A stretch of DNA of 64,000 nucleotides from Paenibacillus pabuli (GTDB lineage Bacteria; Bacillota; Bacilli; Paenibacillales; Paenibacillaceae): NCBI RefSeq assembly GCF_039831995.1, contig NZ_JBDOIO010000004.1:310001-374000 (forward strand), in the 5' to 3' direction. Below the pieces are notes generated by a model. It saw only the letters and a list, made by a program, of their open reading frames with translations. It made no database searches and was not told where the DNA came from. Shown one piece after another: positions 18,058 to 27,476 of the stretch. A program made the translations under genes and the position numbers. Each line of letters begins with the position of its first letter. Position 1 is the first letter of the stretch.

Positions 18058-18789
18058 ATGGAACGAATTGCGATTGTATCCGATATTCATGGCAACATGA
18101 CAGCTTGGGAAGCCGTACTTAGAGATATCCGGAGTCGCGGGATTGAGCGTATCTTTTGTCTGGGCGACCTCGTGGGCAAAGGTCCGGATCCGGTGCAGGT
18201 GGTTGATCGGGTGAGAGAAACGTGCGAATACGTGATCCGGGGCAATTGGGATGAGCTGGTTGCGGTCAATCAGGATAATGAGAATTTTACTTGGCAGGCC
18301 GAAAGACTGGGAGCGGAACGGCTCACATACTTGAAGGGCCTTCCCTTTAGCCACCAATTTGAACTTAGTGGGCGAACGATTCGTTTGGTGCACGCCTCGC
18401 CGCAGAGTGTGTATCACCGGGTGCAGCCATGGGACGAGATGGAGAAGAGAATAGCCATGTTTGATGCTCCGGCAGATGATCCGGATTTTGGTGAAGCTGA
18501 TATCGTGGGATACGGCGATGTGCATAACGCTTACTTGCAGCATTTTCATGGGAAAATGTTGTTTAATGCCGGAAGCGTAGGTAATCCACTCGATATGACG
18601 CAAGCCTCTTACTGCATTCTTGAGGGAGAGAGTGGCAGTGATCGAAACAAGGCATTAAACCTTCAATTTGTCCGGGTTCCCTACGATATCGAACGTGAAG
18701 TGCTGGCTGCACAGCAGGCGAATGTACCTTCATTGGATTTTTACATCCGGGAGATTCGTACGGGGATCTACCGCGGACTGCAAGAATAA
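18058..18789 (+). CDS. Cytosolic metallophosphoesterase
   Basis: A 243-residue protein without signal or membrane spans. Dimetal motifs in order: SDIHGN, GDLVGKG, GNWDE, a His in VHASP, and DVHNAYL with NAGSVGNP near the end. This order fits the YfcE/DUF2437-like single-domain phosphoesterases, broad phosphodiesterases or phosphatases. AGGAGG precedes the ATG. It probably shares a transcript with the preceding phosphoesterase gene. The natural substrate cannot be told. Confidence 0.85.
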   Translation: MERIAIVSDIHGNMTAWEAVLRDIRSRGIERIFCLGDLVGKGPDPVQVVDRVRETCEYVIRGNWDELVAVNQDNENFTWQAERLGAERLTYLKGLPFSHQFELSGRTIRLVHASPQSVYHRVQPWDEMEKRIAMFDAPADDPDFGEADIVGYGDVHNAYLQHFHGKMLFNAGSVGNPLDMTQASYCILEGESGSDRNKALNLQFVRVPYDIEREVLAAQQANVPSLDFYIREIRTGIYRGLQE

Positions 18790-18945
18790 AGCTCGGCAGA
18801 GGAATAAATATTGGCAATGAATCGACATACTAACGTTCAAATACCAAAACCGGAATGTTATCCATCATTATCACTTGAGCCGGATCATCCCAGAGCTTGC
18901 TTGTCTTACCGGACCAGATCCCGATAGACAAAAGGAGCGATTACT

Positions 18946-19557
18946 ATGCTGACCCGTAAAATGCTGGACCAAGGACTTCCTGTGTTATGGACAGAGCGAC
19001 TGTTACTTCGATCTTTGCGTCAGAGTGATTTTAGCACATTATCGGAACTGTTCTCCGATCCGCAGGTCATTCAATATGTGAACAGGGGAGGCCAGCCAAC
19101 GCCGATTCGAGCCCGGCGACTACTGAATCAGATCCGGAACAGTAGTGCGAAGCTGGACTCGCTGCATTATGGAATCTGTTGGAAAGGCAGGGAGCAGATC
19201 ATCGGCATCACGTCTTTTCAGCACTGGAATGAGCAGAGTGGCACAGCCCAGATTGGCTATATTCTGAACAGATCCTGCTGGGGCATGGGTGTAGCGACTG
19301 AAGCTGTACAGCGTTTACTGGATTTTGGTTTTACGGAGCTGAATCTTCGGAAAGTGGAAGCACGCTGCTACGAAGCGAATGTACCATCCGAACGGGTGCT
19401 TCGCAAAAGCGGGATGGCTTACGAACGCACTCTTCCTTCATTTGGCTTGAGTCAGGAGGATGGTCTAACACCAGACACTCTACTGGACGTCAAAGTTTAT
19501 GCGTTATATCGGGAAGAGCATATACGATCACAAGAGGGCAAAAGCCTGCAAACCTAG
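18946..19557 (+). CDS. GNAT family N-acetyltransferase, RimJ/RimL type
   Basis: 203 residues with the acetyl-CoA fold: TERLLLRSLRQSDF at the start, IGYILNRSCWGMGVATEAVQRLLDF (acetyl-CoA pyrophosphate loop) and a closing NVPSERVLRKSGM motif. This variant acetylates protein N-termini, amino groups of small molecules or antibiotics. AAAAGGAG lies before the ATG. The next gene is convergent, with a terminator for each strand between them. Confidence 0.88.
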   Translation: MLTRKMLDQGLPVLWTERLLLRSLRQSDFSTLSELFSDPQVIQYVNRGGQPTPIRARRLLNQIRNSSAKLDSLHYGICWKGREQIIGITSFQHWNEQSGTAQIGYILNRSCWGMGVATEAVQRLLDFGFTELNLRKVEARCYEANVPSERVLRKSGMAYERTLPSFGLSQEDGLTPDTLLDVKVYALYREEHIRSQEGKSLQT

Positions 19558-19717
19558 GTATCCAATCAGCAAACGTAACATAGAATAAGATCGTAAACCC
19601 ATTGAATCGATCTTCAATCATTTGTTACACAATTGAAATATAGCTGCAATTGAACTCTAACAGACAGCGGGTAAACTTATCTCATGACCCCCTTTTTGAT
19701 AAATAGATATGCTGTTG

Positions 19718-19747
19718 GGACCCGCCGCGAGCGGGTTCATTTTTTTG
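19718..19747 (+). terminator. Terminator of the acetyltransferase gene
   Basis: GGACCCGC, loop CGCGA, GCGGGTTC, then A and seven T. Confidence 0.8.
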
Positions 19748-19751
19748 TCCA

Positions 19752-19797
19752 AGAGAAAAACCCTACGATACGGATCATCCCGCAGACAGTAGGGTTT
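19752..19797 (-). terminator. Terminator of the PHP phosphatase gene
   Basis: AAACCCTAC (19758-19766) pairs with GTAGGGTTT (19789-19797); on the minus strand a TTTTT run follows. The loop is long (22 bases). Confidence 0.55.
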
Positions 19798-19819
19798 CAG
19801 GCTTGATATTCTGTTTTCG

Positions 19820-20629
19820 TTACAAGGGAACGATCTGCATCTGTTTTTGTTTGAAATATACCCATTCCGTAAACCCGATCTCTTTCAGGCGTGTCCGAAC
19901 GTCTTCCAATTCGTCCGCTACGCGAGACGGTTTGTGGGCATCGGATCCAAAGGTCACCTTTACCCCGTAATGATTGGCTCTCTCCAAAATGGCATCAGAG
20001 GGATACCAGCCACCGCTTAGCTTCGTTTTGCCGGAGGTGTTGATCTCAATAGCCACGCCCGCCTCCCCAATAACCTGCAAGGTTTCATCTATGGCATGAT
20101 CGGCAACAATCTCGGAGAATGCAGGATAATTGCCTTTCATCGCATCAATGTGTCCAAGGATCTGGAATATGCCACTCCGGGCAGACTGTGAAATCAGTGA
20201 ATAGTAGCGTTCCTTCACTTCGATCTTCCGTGCTTCACTCAGTCCTTTCCACCGGGTTTTATTGAAAATACTGACATCTTCCGTGTGGTGAACCGAACCA
20301 ATAATATAGTCAAAAGGATGCTGTCCCAGCGTACTGCGATACAATTCGGCATGGAGAGGGAAATAATCGGATTCGATGCCAAGCAGCACGTCAATTTTCC
20401 CTGCATATTCCGCTTTCAGTGCAAGCACCTCATCCACATAATGGCGCAATTCGGACTTGGCCATCGCAATGCGGGGGAATGCTTGCTCTTCCCCACTGGC
20501 GAAATAAGGGGTGTGATCGGAGATTCCAATGGCCTGAAGACCAGCCTGAATGCCAGCTTCGATGTATTCCCGAATGTTGCCATCCGCATGACCACAGCGG
20601 AAATGATGTGTATGAAGATCGAATTTCAT
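19820..20629 (-). CDS. hisJ: Histidinol-phosphatase, PHP family
   Basis: 269 residues of the PHP metal-dependent phosphoesterase fold. Motifs: DLHTHHFRCGHA, SDHTPY, GIESDY, GSVHH, GHIDAMKGN, EINTSG and GSDAH, which build the trinuclear metal site. This pattern is that of HisK/HisJ, the penultimate step of histidine synthesis. The start is the ATG behind AAGGAAGGAT; the frame runs 26 codons further upstream into the neighbouring LysR gene without a start signal. It stands away from other his genes, so a related sugar-phosphate role is possible. Confidence 0.85.
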   Translation of the reverse strand: MKFDLHTHHFRCGHADGNIREYIEAGIQAGLQAIGISDHTPYFASGEEQAFPRIAMAKSELRHYVDEVLALKAEYAGKIDVLLGIESDYFPLHAELYRSTLGQHPFDYIIGSVHHTEDVSIFNKTRWKGLSEARKIEVKERYYSLISQSARSGIFQILGHIDAMKGNYPAFSEIVADHAIDETLQVIGEAGVAIEINTSGKTKLSGGWYPSDAILERANHYGVKVTFGSDAHKPSRVADELEDVRTRLKEIGFTEWVYFKQKQMQIVPL

Positions 20630-20660
20630 GAAAGATCCTTCCTTTCTCCTGCCTTGTTTG

Positions 20661-21563
20661 TCATTCTGAACTGATAAATTGGGTTTCCGGCATGCCTTTG
20701 AGGTCACTCAGGAATTGATGCATGGCCGAATTAAGATAACGACTGGATTTGTAAATGACGCCTACAGGATGACTAACCTCAAGTTCACTTAGCGGAATCA
20801 TCCGAAGTGTGCCCTGACGCAGTTCATGTGCGACGGATTGCTTGGATATCACTGCCGCTCCGAGATTAATCTCGACCATCCGTTTGACTTCCTCACTGCT
20901 TGACAATTCCATCACGATATTGGGCTCAATGCCATGTTTTTTGAAAATGCCTTCTGTAAACCGTCTGCCGACCGTATCTGGCGACAGCATAATCAGTGGG
21001 GTGCTGCGCAGTACATCCACCGCGGCATGCTTCTGCTTCGCAAGGGGATGGGCAGGAGAAACAACAAGTTCAAAAGTGTCGTAATAGAGCACGGAGGTGT
21101 TCAGATTAGGATTGCGCTCGGTAAGATAACCGATACCCACGTCAATCAACCCATTTTCGACCTGCGTGTAGATCTGCGAGGAAGGCAGGGACTGGATACT
21201 GGTTTTGATCAATGGAAACTGATCCTGGAAGTAGGATAGTACCCGAGGTAAAATCTGAATCGCAATGGAGGTTGTCGTGCCCAGTACGATATGTCCTTGA
21301 GGTGTTTCATCGAGATCGGACAGCTTCTGTTTCAGCTCGTCTACGATATCTAGCATGCGCTCGGCATGCTCCAAAAACACCTGTCCGCGATCGGTTAATG
21401 TAACGGGTTGGTTGCGATCTACAAGAACGGTGTTGAATTCATCCTCCAGACTTTTAATCTGGGCCGAGACGGCAGGCTGGGTTAGGTTCAGAAGTTCTCC
21501 CGCTTTGCGGAAACTCATCGTTTTCGAGATCGTAATCAGCGTCTCCAGTTGGCTGATATTCAT
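20661..21563 (-). CDS. LysR family transcriptional regulator, CysL-like
   Basis: 300 residues. The winged helix is at 1-60 (FRKAGELLNLTQPAVSAQIKSLEDEF), then a linker helix and a two-lobed effector domain. AAGGAGG precedes the ATG. It lies 31 bases upstream of the PHP gene on the same strand, so the two may share a transcript. The overall sequence is closest in memory to CysL/YwfK-type regulators; the target and effector are unknown. Confidence 0.85.
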   Translation of the reverse strand: MNISQLETLITISKTMSFRKAGELLNLTQPAVSAQIKSLEDEFNTVLVDRNQPVTLTDRGQVFLEHAERMLDIVDELKQKLSDLDETPQGHIVLGTTTSIAIQILPRVLSYFQDQFPLIKTSIQSLPSSQIYTQVENGLIDVGIGYLTERNPNLNTSVLYYDTFELVVSPAHPLAKQKHAAVDVLRSTPLIMLSPDTVGRRFTEGIFKKHGIEPNIVMELSSSEEVKRMVEINLGAAVISKQSVAHELRQGTLRMIPLSELEVSHPVGVIYKSSRYLNSAMHQFLSDLKGMPETQFISSE

Positions 21564-22023
21564 GTATGGCCTCCTTGCGGATAAGATGTCGTGTCATGGA
21601 GTGTTCCTGTATGAAATGGAATCCCGTAACTATTTTTTTGTTTTGTTATCTTAAATTATAGGTGATTCGAGACGGCAGGGCAATGAAGGAGACGCGGGGA
21701 GTTTTAGAAGAATAAATAAGCGTAAATTAAACTTAATATCAAGATTTTTAAAAATTTAACATCCGTTAAAATTCAGTAAAAAAGTCCTAAATATCAATGG
21801 GTACCTAACTGAATCAAAAGTCTTCCTACAAAAGGAGTGCAGAGCTCTGTTATTTCGTCAAAAACAGCTATAAACTATTGCCCCGCGTATGACGATAAAT
21901 TATAGTACACATGTCTTACCGAATTCATGGTGAATTCTTGTACGTGATAAAGTATAATAAAATTATTGAATATGGGACTTTTGGTATGTGACCAATAACC
22001 CAGTGTAAGGGGGACATTAGACA
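21564..22023 (+). promoter_or_regulatory. AT-rich intergenic region with promoter candidates for cheX
   Basis: 460 bases without a gene. TAAA (21871-21874) and GACGATAA (21891-21898) with a 16-base spacer resemble a flagellar SigD promoter (TAAA-N15-GCCGATAA). A TATAAT at 21953-21958 is a second candidate with a poor -35. I see no terminator or repeat here. Confidence 0.35.
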
Positions 22024-22482
22024 GTGAAAGCGGAAGTGATTAATCCTTTCCTGGAATCCGCACGCAACGTATTCGAACAACTCATCCAGGTTTCGCCTTC
22101 CACCGGAAGTCTTGGCGTGAAGAATGTAGAGTACATAGCAGACCATGTCTGGATCGTGATCGGAATGACGGGCCAACTGAGCGGAAACATTGTTTTCGGA
22201 ATTCAGGAACAAGTTGCACTGCGAATTGTCTCTGCCATGATGGGTGGTTTTGTAATTACCGAAATGGATGAAATGAGTAAAAGTGCCATCTCGGAACTGG
22301 GCAACATGATTAGCGGCAACGCGAGCACGATCCTGTCAAACCAGGGTGTCGTGGTGGACATCACGCCTCCGCAAGTGTTGAAGTCCGAACATTTGACCGG
22401 ATTTAATGCAACGAAGGCACTGAGTATTCCACTGTTGATGGACGGAATTGGTGAGATGGATATTCAGGTAATGATCTCGTAA
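22024..22482 (+). CDS. cheX: Chemotaxis protein CheX, CheY-P phosphatase family
   Basis: 152 residues of the CheC/CheX/FliY fold. The catalytic pattern E-x2-N lies in AISELGNMISGNAS (near residue 95). CheX normally dephosphorylates CheY-P to terminate chemotactic signalling. It starts with GTG behind AAGGGGG. It stands alone, away from flagellar or che genes, followed by an unrelated dehydrogenase. A SigD-like sequence upstream fits motility control. Confidence 0.85.
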   Translation: MKAEVINPFLESARNVFEQLIQVSPSTGSLGVKNVEYIADHVWIVIGMTGQLSGNIVFGIQEQVALRIVSAMMGGFVITEMDEMSKSAISELGNMISGNASTILSNQGVVVDITPPQVLKSEHLTGFNATKALSIPLLMDGIGEMDIQVMIS

Positions 22483-22537
22483 AATAGAACCATAGCCTGA
22501 ACAGGCGATTGTGTTCAATACGGGAGGAACTTCGGGT

Positions 22538-23311
22538 ATGCTGAAAGATCAGGTTGTATTCATCACAGGTGCGTCGAGCGGAATTGGTGCGCTCTGTGCA
22601 CAGATGTTGATTGAAGAAGGAGCTATTCCCATTCTCGCTGCCCGATCTCGGGACAAGCTCGAAGAAATTGGTGCTTCGCTAAAAGGGCCGCATGAGCTGC
22701 TTACGCTGGATGTAACCGATGATGAGCAGGTCCAGACAGCATTTAACATGATGCTGGAAAAATACGGGCGAATCGATATTTTGCTGAACAATGCAGGTTA
22801 CGGCAAATTTGCCGCAATGACGGAGATGACGGTGCAGGAATTCGAAGATATGATGGACGTCAACTACATGGGAATTGTTCGCTGTACGAAGGCAGTGCTG
22901 CCGCACATGCTGGAACGTGGCAACGGACAGATCGTGAATGTGGCCTCCATGGCTGGCAAAATCGGGACGGCAAAATCGGCTTCCTATACAGCAACCAAAC
23001 ATGCCGTACTTGGATTCAGCAATGCCTTGCGTCAGGAGCTACGCAAGACCGGAGTGACGGTTACGACCATTAACCCGGGTCCCATTGATACACCGTTTTT
23101 CAATCGCGCAGATCCTTCCGGGAATTACGTTAACAATGTGCGCTGGATGATGCTGAAGCCGGAAGACGTTGCAGGGCATATGATCCGGGCGATGAAGAAA
23201 CGCACGGAAGAAGTGAATCTGCCACGACTCGCTTCGGCAGGCATATGGCTGTATCAGCTGTTCCCGCGGCTCGCTGACCGGCTGTCGCATGGAGTCATGA
23301 ACCAGAAGTAG
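22538..23311 (+). CDS. Short-chain dehydrogenase/reductase
   Basis: 257 residues with the classical SDR signature: GASSGIGA (NAD(P) loop), NNAGYG, the catalytic Ser in NVASMAG, and YTATK (Tyr and Lys). The residue after the second strand (AARSRDK) suggests NADP preference. The start ATG at 22538 follows GGGAGGAAC; the in-frame GTG at 22511 has no ribosome site. It resembles DltE/YqjQ-like oxidoreductases of unknown substrate. A terminator follows. Confidence 0.88.
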   Translation: MLKDQVVFITGASSGIGALCAQMLIEEGAIPILAARSRDKLEEIGASLKGPHELLTLDVTDDEQVQTAFNMMLEKYGRIDILLNNAGYGKFAAMTEMTVQEFEDMMDVNYMGIVRCTKAVLPHMLERGNGQIVNVASMAGKIGTAKSASYTATKHAVLGFSNALRQELRKTGVTVTTINPGPIDTPFFNRADPSGNYVNNVRWMMLKPEDVAGHMIRAMKKRTEEVNLPRLASAGIWLYQLFPRLADRLSHGVMNQK

Positions 23312-23346
23312 AAATGCAGCAATCGAGGCATTATATAGGGAATGAG

Positions 23347-23379
23347 AGAAAAGCTCCGCCGAGGGGCTTTTCTTTTTTT
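23347..23379 (+). terminator. Terminator of the SDR gene
   Basis: AGAAAAGCTCC, loop GCCGA, GGGGCTTTTCT, then a run of T. Confidence 0.85.
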
Positions 23380-23523
23380 GCGCGCAAGATTAGAGCTGCC
23401 GAATAAGATTTGGTCCACAGCCTTTTTTCGCATATAATGAAAGATAATGTGATGACAGGCTTATGCTTCAGAAGTACAAGCAGGAAATAGCATCGTAAGA
23501 ATAAATTTAAAGGATGGACATAC

Positions 23524-24897
23524 ATGACGAATCAAACATTTGCTTCAATTGGAGTGGCACAGGATCTGGAGGCCCTTCTCGCTTCGCACGGGATTAACGA
23601 ACCTTCTCCGGTACAGGCTCAGACCATACCCATTATTTTGGAAGGCCGCGATGTGGTTGCCAAATCCCAGACAGGTACAGGCAAAACGCTTGCTTATCTT
23701 CTGCCATTGCTGCAATCCATCAAAAGTGATGTCAAAGGTACACAAAAGCTTATAATAGCCCCTACGCAAGAACTTGCGATGCAGATTGTGCGCGAAGCTC
23801 AGCGGTATGGGGAGGAACGCGGTATCGGCGTACTTGGTCTTATTGGTGGTGCAGCTGTCAAACGCCAGATTGAGAAACTGCGTGAGCATCCCGAACTGGT
23901 TGTGGGTACACCGGGACGACTGAAGGAACTGATTACGCTGAAAAAGCTGAAAATGCACAACGTGTCCACGATTGTCATTGATGAGGCTGACCAGGTATTC
24001 CAACTGGGGGGTGTGAGTGATGTGGATTTTGTGCTGCGCAGTGCCCTTCGGGACCGTCAGCTGATCTTCCTGTCTGCGACCATTGATGAGCATACCTCGG
24101 GACTTGCCAAGCGTGAGATGAAGGAACCTGTCCAGATTGGAATCGAACCGGACCGGGCAACCGCGGCGGGATTGGAGCATTATTATTTTGTGGAAGAGAC
24201 CCGAAACAAAATCGATATGCTGCGCCGTCTGGTCAGACAGTATAACCCTGATCGGGCCATCGTCTTTGTGAATGCTACGGAAGACATCGGCGAGGTTGAA
24301 GCGAAAATGAATCATTTGGGTCTTTCTGCAGCTGCATTATATGGTGATGCGGATAAGGTAACCCGGAGCAACGTACTTTCTGCTTTTCGCAATGGCAAAA
24401 TCAAATTGCTGATTGCCAGCGAAGTCGCGGCAAGAGGATTGGATATTGAAGGTTTGCCAATGGTCATCAACTATGACCCTGCTTTTGACTCGGAGCACTA
24501 TGTTCACCGTGCGGGACGCACCGGACGAATGGGACGCAGTGGGATTGTGTTATCGATCGTGGATGAAACGCAAATCTTCATCATGCGCAAATTCGCGCGT
24601 GAACTTGGCATCGAATTGCCGGAACGCGTCTTGTTCGGCGGTAAAGTACTTGAGGCTGAACCGCGTCCGGACACCCGGCCTGAAGGTCATTCTTTCTCGA
24701 GAAAACCGGGACAGTCCCGAGACCGCAAGCCAGGTCAGACAAGCCGTAACGGCGGCGCAAGAGCAGCTGTGTCGAACCAGCGAGGAGCGAGCAGCAAGCC
24801 TGCTCACAATGCTGGAAGAACGGAGCGGGATCAGGATCGCAAAAATAAGGGTGCACCCAAATGGAGCAAGGGAAATACACCGCGTTCCGAAGAATAA
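23524..24897 (+). CDS. DEAD-box ATP-dependent RNA helicase
   Basis: 457 residues with the full motif series: Q (SPVQAQTIPI), I (SQTGTGKT), Ia (APTQELAMQ), Ib (TPGR), II (DEAD), III (SAT), V (ASEVAARGLD), VI (HRAGRTGRMG). The last 85 residues are basic, low-complexity and rich in Arg, Gly, Ser and Lys, an RNA-binding tail. CshB or YfmL-like roles in ribosome assembly, mRNA decay or cold adaptation are plausible. A weak GGATG precedes the ATG. The ABC gene pair begins 27 bases later. Confidence 0.92.
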   Translation: MTNQTFASIGVAQDLEALLASHGINEPSPVQAQTIPIILEGRDVVAKSQTGTGKTLAYLLPLLQSIKSDVKGTQKLIIAPTQELAMQIVREAQRYGEERGIGVLGLIGGAAVKRQIEKLREHPELVVGTPGRLKELITLKKLKMHNVSTIVIDEADQVFQLGGVSDVDFVLRSALRDRQLIFLSATIDEHTSGLAKREMKEPVQIGIEPDRATAAGLEHYYFVEETRNKIDMLRRLVRQYNPDRAIVFVNATEDIGEVEAKMNHLGLSAAALYGDADKVTRSNVLSAFRNGKIKLLIASEVAARGLDIEGLPMVINYDPAFDSEHYVHRAGRTGRMGRSGIVLSIVDETQIFIMRKFARELGIELPERVLFGGKVLEAEPRPDTRPEGHSFSRKPGQSRDRKPGQTSRNGGARAAVSNQRGASSKPAHNAGRTERDQDRKNKGAPKWSKGNTPRSEE

Positions 24898-24924
24898 AAC
24901 CTGACGAAAGAGGTGCAGGGATTG

Positions 24925-25677
24925 ATGGATAACGGACAATCGCCCGTGCTTAAAATCAGCGGGCTAAGCGGAGGATACAGTGCCAAACGGCCGGTCCTCC
25001 ACGGTATCGATCTCGAAGTTGGACGCGGAGAGATGGTCGGACTGATCGGATTAAACGGTGCCGGAAAAAGTACCACAATGAAACATATTTTAGGCTTGAT
25101 GACTCCCCAGCAAGGGGAGGTTCGGGTCATGGGTAAGAAGCGGGACGAGGACGCGCAGATTTATCAATCGGCGATGGCATTTGTCCCGGAGTCACCCGAA
25201 TTGTATGACGAGATGACCGTAATGGAGCATCTGGAGTTCACGGCCAGGGCATATGGCGTATCCGAAGCGGATTTTAAACACCGCACGGAGAAATTGCTGG
25301 ACTTGTTCCGCATGAGGGAGAAAAGCACAAGTCTGTCGACCCACCTATCCAAAGGGATGCGGCAGAAGGTGATGATCATGTGTGCTTTTGTTGCAGGACC
25401 CCCGCTATACATTATCGATGAACCGTTCCTGGGGCTGGACCCGCTCGGGATTCGTTCTTTGCTTGATTTCATGCTGGAAATGAAGGCATCCGGATCATCC
25501 ATTTTGTTAAGTTCGCACATTCTGTCCACGATTGAAAATTACTGCGATCGCTTTATTGTATTGCATCGCGGACAGGTTATCGCTCATGGGACATTGAATG
25601 AGCTGCGTACCCAGTTCGGAGACTCGGATGCAGCGCTGGAGCACATGTTCTACTCTCTCGTGCAGGGCAGGGATTAA
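24925..25677 (+). CDS. ecsA: ABC transporter ATP-binding protein EcsA
   Basis: A 250-residue ATPase with Walker A GLNGAGKST, signature LSKGMRQKV, Walker B LYIIDEPFLGLDP and H-loop SSHI. The start region (LKISGLSGGYS) is typical of EcsA. I use ATG 24925, 9 bases after AGAGGTG; GTG 24913 is inside the ribosome site. It is translationally linked to the permease EcsB, which begins 2 bases after its stop. In Bacillus EcsAB affects secretion, proteolysis of membrane regulators and sporulation. Confidence 0.9.
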   Translation: MDNGQSPVLKISGLSGGYSAKRPVLHGIDLEVGRGEMVGLIGLNGAGKSTTMKHILGLMTPQQGEVRVMGKKRDEDAQIYQSAMAFVPESPELYDEMTVMEHLEFTARAYGVSEADFKHRTEKLLDLFRMREKSTSLSTHLSKGMRQKVMIMCAFVAGPPLYIIDEPFLGLDPLGIRSLLDFMLEMKASGSSILLSSHILSTIENYCDRFIVLHRGQVIAHGTLNELRTQFGDSDAALEHMFYSLVQGRD

Positions 25678-25679
25678 GC

Positions 25680-26897
25680 ATGGATCTCAAGCTGTTATGG
25701 AAGCAAAGACGCACGGGATTCTGGAACGGAATTCTTCCTTATCTGGGCTATGTCATACAGAGCGGCGTGGCCATGGTCTTTCTATTTCTCGTCATTGCAT
25801 TCTCTGCCTGGTATACCTCATTTGTACAAAACATTCCTGCAGGGTTTCCGATTCGCTGGATTGCCTTGCTGCTGCTGGCACCGCTGGTCCTGTTCAGCAG
25901 TTATCGTACATACCTGCATCCTGCCGATATCGTATTTCTGAGACCCCAGGAGTACCGGATGCAGGAGTATCTGAAGAACAGTTTTGCCCGGGGAATTATC
26001 TACAAAAGTCTGGGCATGCTGCTCGTATTTATTACGCTGTGGCCTCTCTATGTTCGGGCAGATCAGGATGCACGGCCATTTGGCTGGTTTATCGTGCTTT
26101 TGCTCCTCTGGAAAGGACTGGCGAGCTACGGTGCCTGGCAGGAGCTGCGGATGGTTCAGACCGGGGCAGCCAGGGGTTATCGTTTACTGCGCTGGGCGCT
26201 GACTATACTGGCGATTGCCGCATGGTTGTGGCAGCCTCCACTGCGTAGTGTCTGGTTCCTGTTGTTACTGGCGGTCCTCTATATGGTCGCATTGCGCTTC
26301 CCGGTGAAGCACCGGATTGCCTGGGAACGACTGATTCAGGTGGAGCGGGGCCAGGCCGGCCGGGTCATGCGGACATTAGGCTGGTTCGTGGATGTGCCGT
26401 CATCTGGCCAGAAAGTAAGTGCTCGCCGCTGGCTCAGCAAATGGGGAAGCGGACTACCCTGGAATGCAGGAAAAGCCTATCGTTATCTCATTACCAAAAC
26501 ATTCATACGAACCGAAGTGTTCTCCATTGTTTTGCGACTGATTGTAATGGGCATACTGCTCAGCTGGTGGACAGCGGGAAGTTACTTTGGCGTGGGTGTG
26601 TATCTGTTCTTCCTTCTGCTGGTTGGTGTTCAGCTCGGCGCATTACGCCGCAGTCTTGGTGAATCCTTCTGGATCATGATCTATCCCATCTCTGCAGAGA
26701 GCCGCCGTTCTCAGGTGCTCGGGTTCATCTTCAATCTGCATGCCATTGCTGCTCTATTGATGTGGCTTCCGATGTGGGCTGCCGGAATGAGTGGTTTGAG
26801 CGTTACAGGCATAGCGCTGGTGCTCGGTGCGCTGGTGATCTACGTCATGAGGCGTTCACAGGGCAATAAATGGTTGAAGGAAGAAGAGGACGAGTGA
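25680..26897 (+). CDS. ecsB: ABC transporter permease EcsB
   Basis: A 405-residue polytopic membrane protein with about eight hydrophobic segments. The opening DLKLLWKQRRTGFW and the block ARGIIYKSLGML fit EcsB. It is the membrane partner of EcsA. The central soluble part around 210-260 is strongly basic. No ecsC gene follows; the operon ends at a strong terminator. Confidence 0.88.
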   Translation: MDLKLLWKQRRTGFWNGILPYLGYVIQSGVAMVFLFLVIAFSAWYTSFVQNIPAGFPIRWIALLLLAPLVLFSSYRTYLHPADIVFLRPQEYRMQEYLKNSFARGIIYKSLGMLLVFITLWPLYVRADQDARPFGWFIVLLLLWKGLASYGAWQELRMVQTGAARGYRLLRWALTILAIAAWLWQPPLRSVWFLLLLAVLYMVALRFPVKHRIAWERLIQVERGQAGRVMRTLGWFVDVPSSGQKVSARRWLSKWGSGLPWNAGKAYRYLITKTFIRTEVFSIVLRLIVMGILLSWWTAGSYFGVGVYLFFLLLVGVQLGALRRSLGESFWIMIYPISAESRRSQVLGFIFNLHAIAALLMWLPMWAAGMSGLSVTGIALVLGALVIYVMRRSQGNKWLKEEEDE

Positions 26898-26979
26898 GCT
26901 TGACCTTGTTGATGCAAACGCGAACTGGAAGAAGTTTGACCCAGTAGCGAGGGTGTTGCTAATATATGAGTGCCGAAAG

Positions 26980-27023
26980 AAGACGGTTATGTTGGGGCTG
27001 AGTCCCCAAATAACCGTCTTTTT
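26980..27023 (+). terminator. Terminator of ecsAB
   Basis: AAGACGGTTAT..GGGGCT and ..CCCCAAATAACCGTCTT form a long stem, followed by TTTT. Confidence 0.88.
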
Positions 27024-27068
27024 GTTGTGGTCAGACCAACTGTCTCTCCCGCATAGCGGAGGTTGGAA

Positions 27069-27194
27069 CTAACAGAGGAACGATTTAGTGATGATTACGA
27101 GCAAAATGAACAGAACGAGAATCGCGCCTGTATTTGTAAATCCTCCGAATCCGCCGCATCCATAACCGCCTCTTGTATCTTCAACTCCAGACAT
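27069..27194 (-). CDS. YjcZ-family small sporulation protein
   Basis: A 41-residue peptide: MSGVEDTRGGYGCGGFGG, then a hydrophobic span TGAILVLFILLVIITKSF. This Gly/Tyr/Cys N-terminus plus one membrane span is the YjcZ pattern, small proteins made in the spore-forming cell. AAAGGGGAATG precedes the ATG. About 48 bases upstream on this strand is CATAATATA, matching the SigK -10 pattern CATA-N3-TA. The molecular function of the family is not known. Confidence 0.85.
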   Translation of the reverse strand: MSGVEDTRGGYGCGGFGGFTNTGAILVLFILLVIITKSFLC

Positions 27195-27349
27195 GGTCAT
27201 TCCCCTTTCGAGTGGTGTTTGGCACGCTCTTGCGTACATCGTATATTATGTGCCTTGGGTTTATGCTGATTGGGCCACTGCCCGGGATCATTGAGAAATA
27301 AATGGATTTCAGGTGAAGCAAGCTCTAACGCTGAAAAAGAAATCATACC

Positions 27350-27401
27350 AAACAGCCCTCAATGGGAAGTGAGTGTACATACTTCCCATTGAGGGCTGTT
27401 T
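27350..27401. terminator. Perfect 21-bp inverted repeat between YjcZ and aminotransferase genes
   Basis: The arms are 27350-27370 and 27381-27401 (AACAGCCCTCAATGGGAAGT and its exact complement) around a 10-base loop. It sits about 76 bases after the minus-strand aminotransferase stop, and its minus-strand exit is only TTT, so it is a very stable hairpin more than a classical terminator. Confidence 0.6.
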
Positions 27402-27476
27402 ATATTGCAGGACATGGCAGAAGCCTGAGAACGTCCTGAGTTATTCATTTTTTACAAGAGCGAAGCCTGATTGGAA

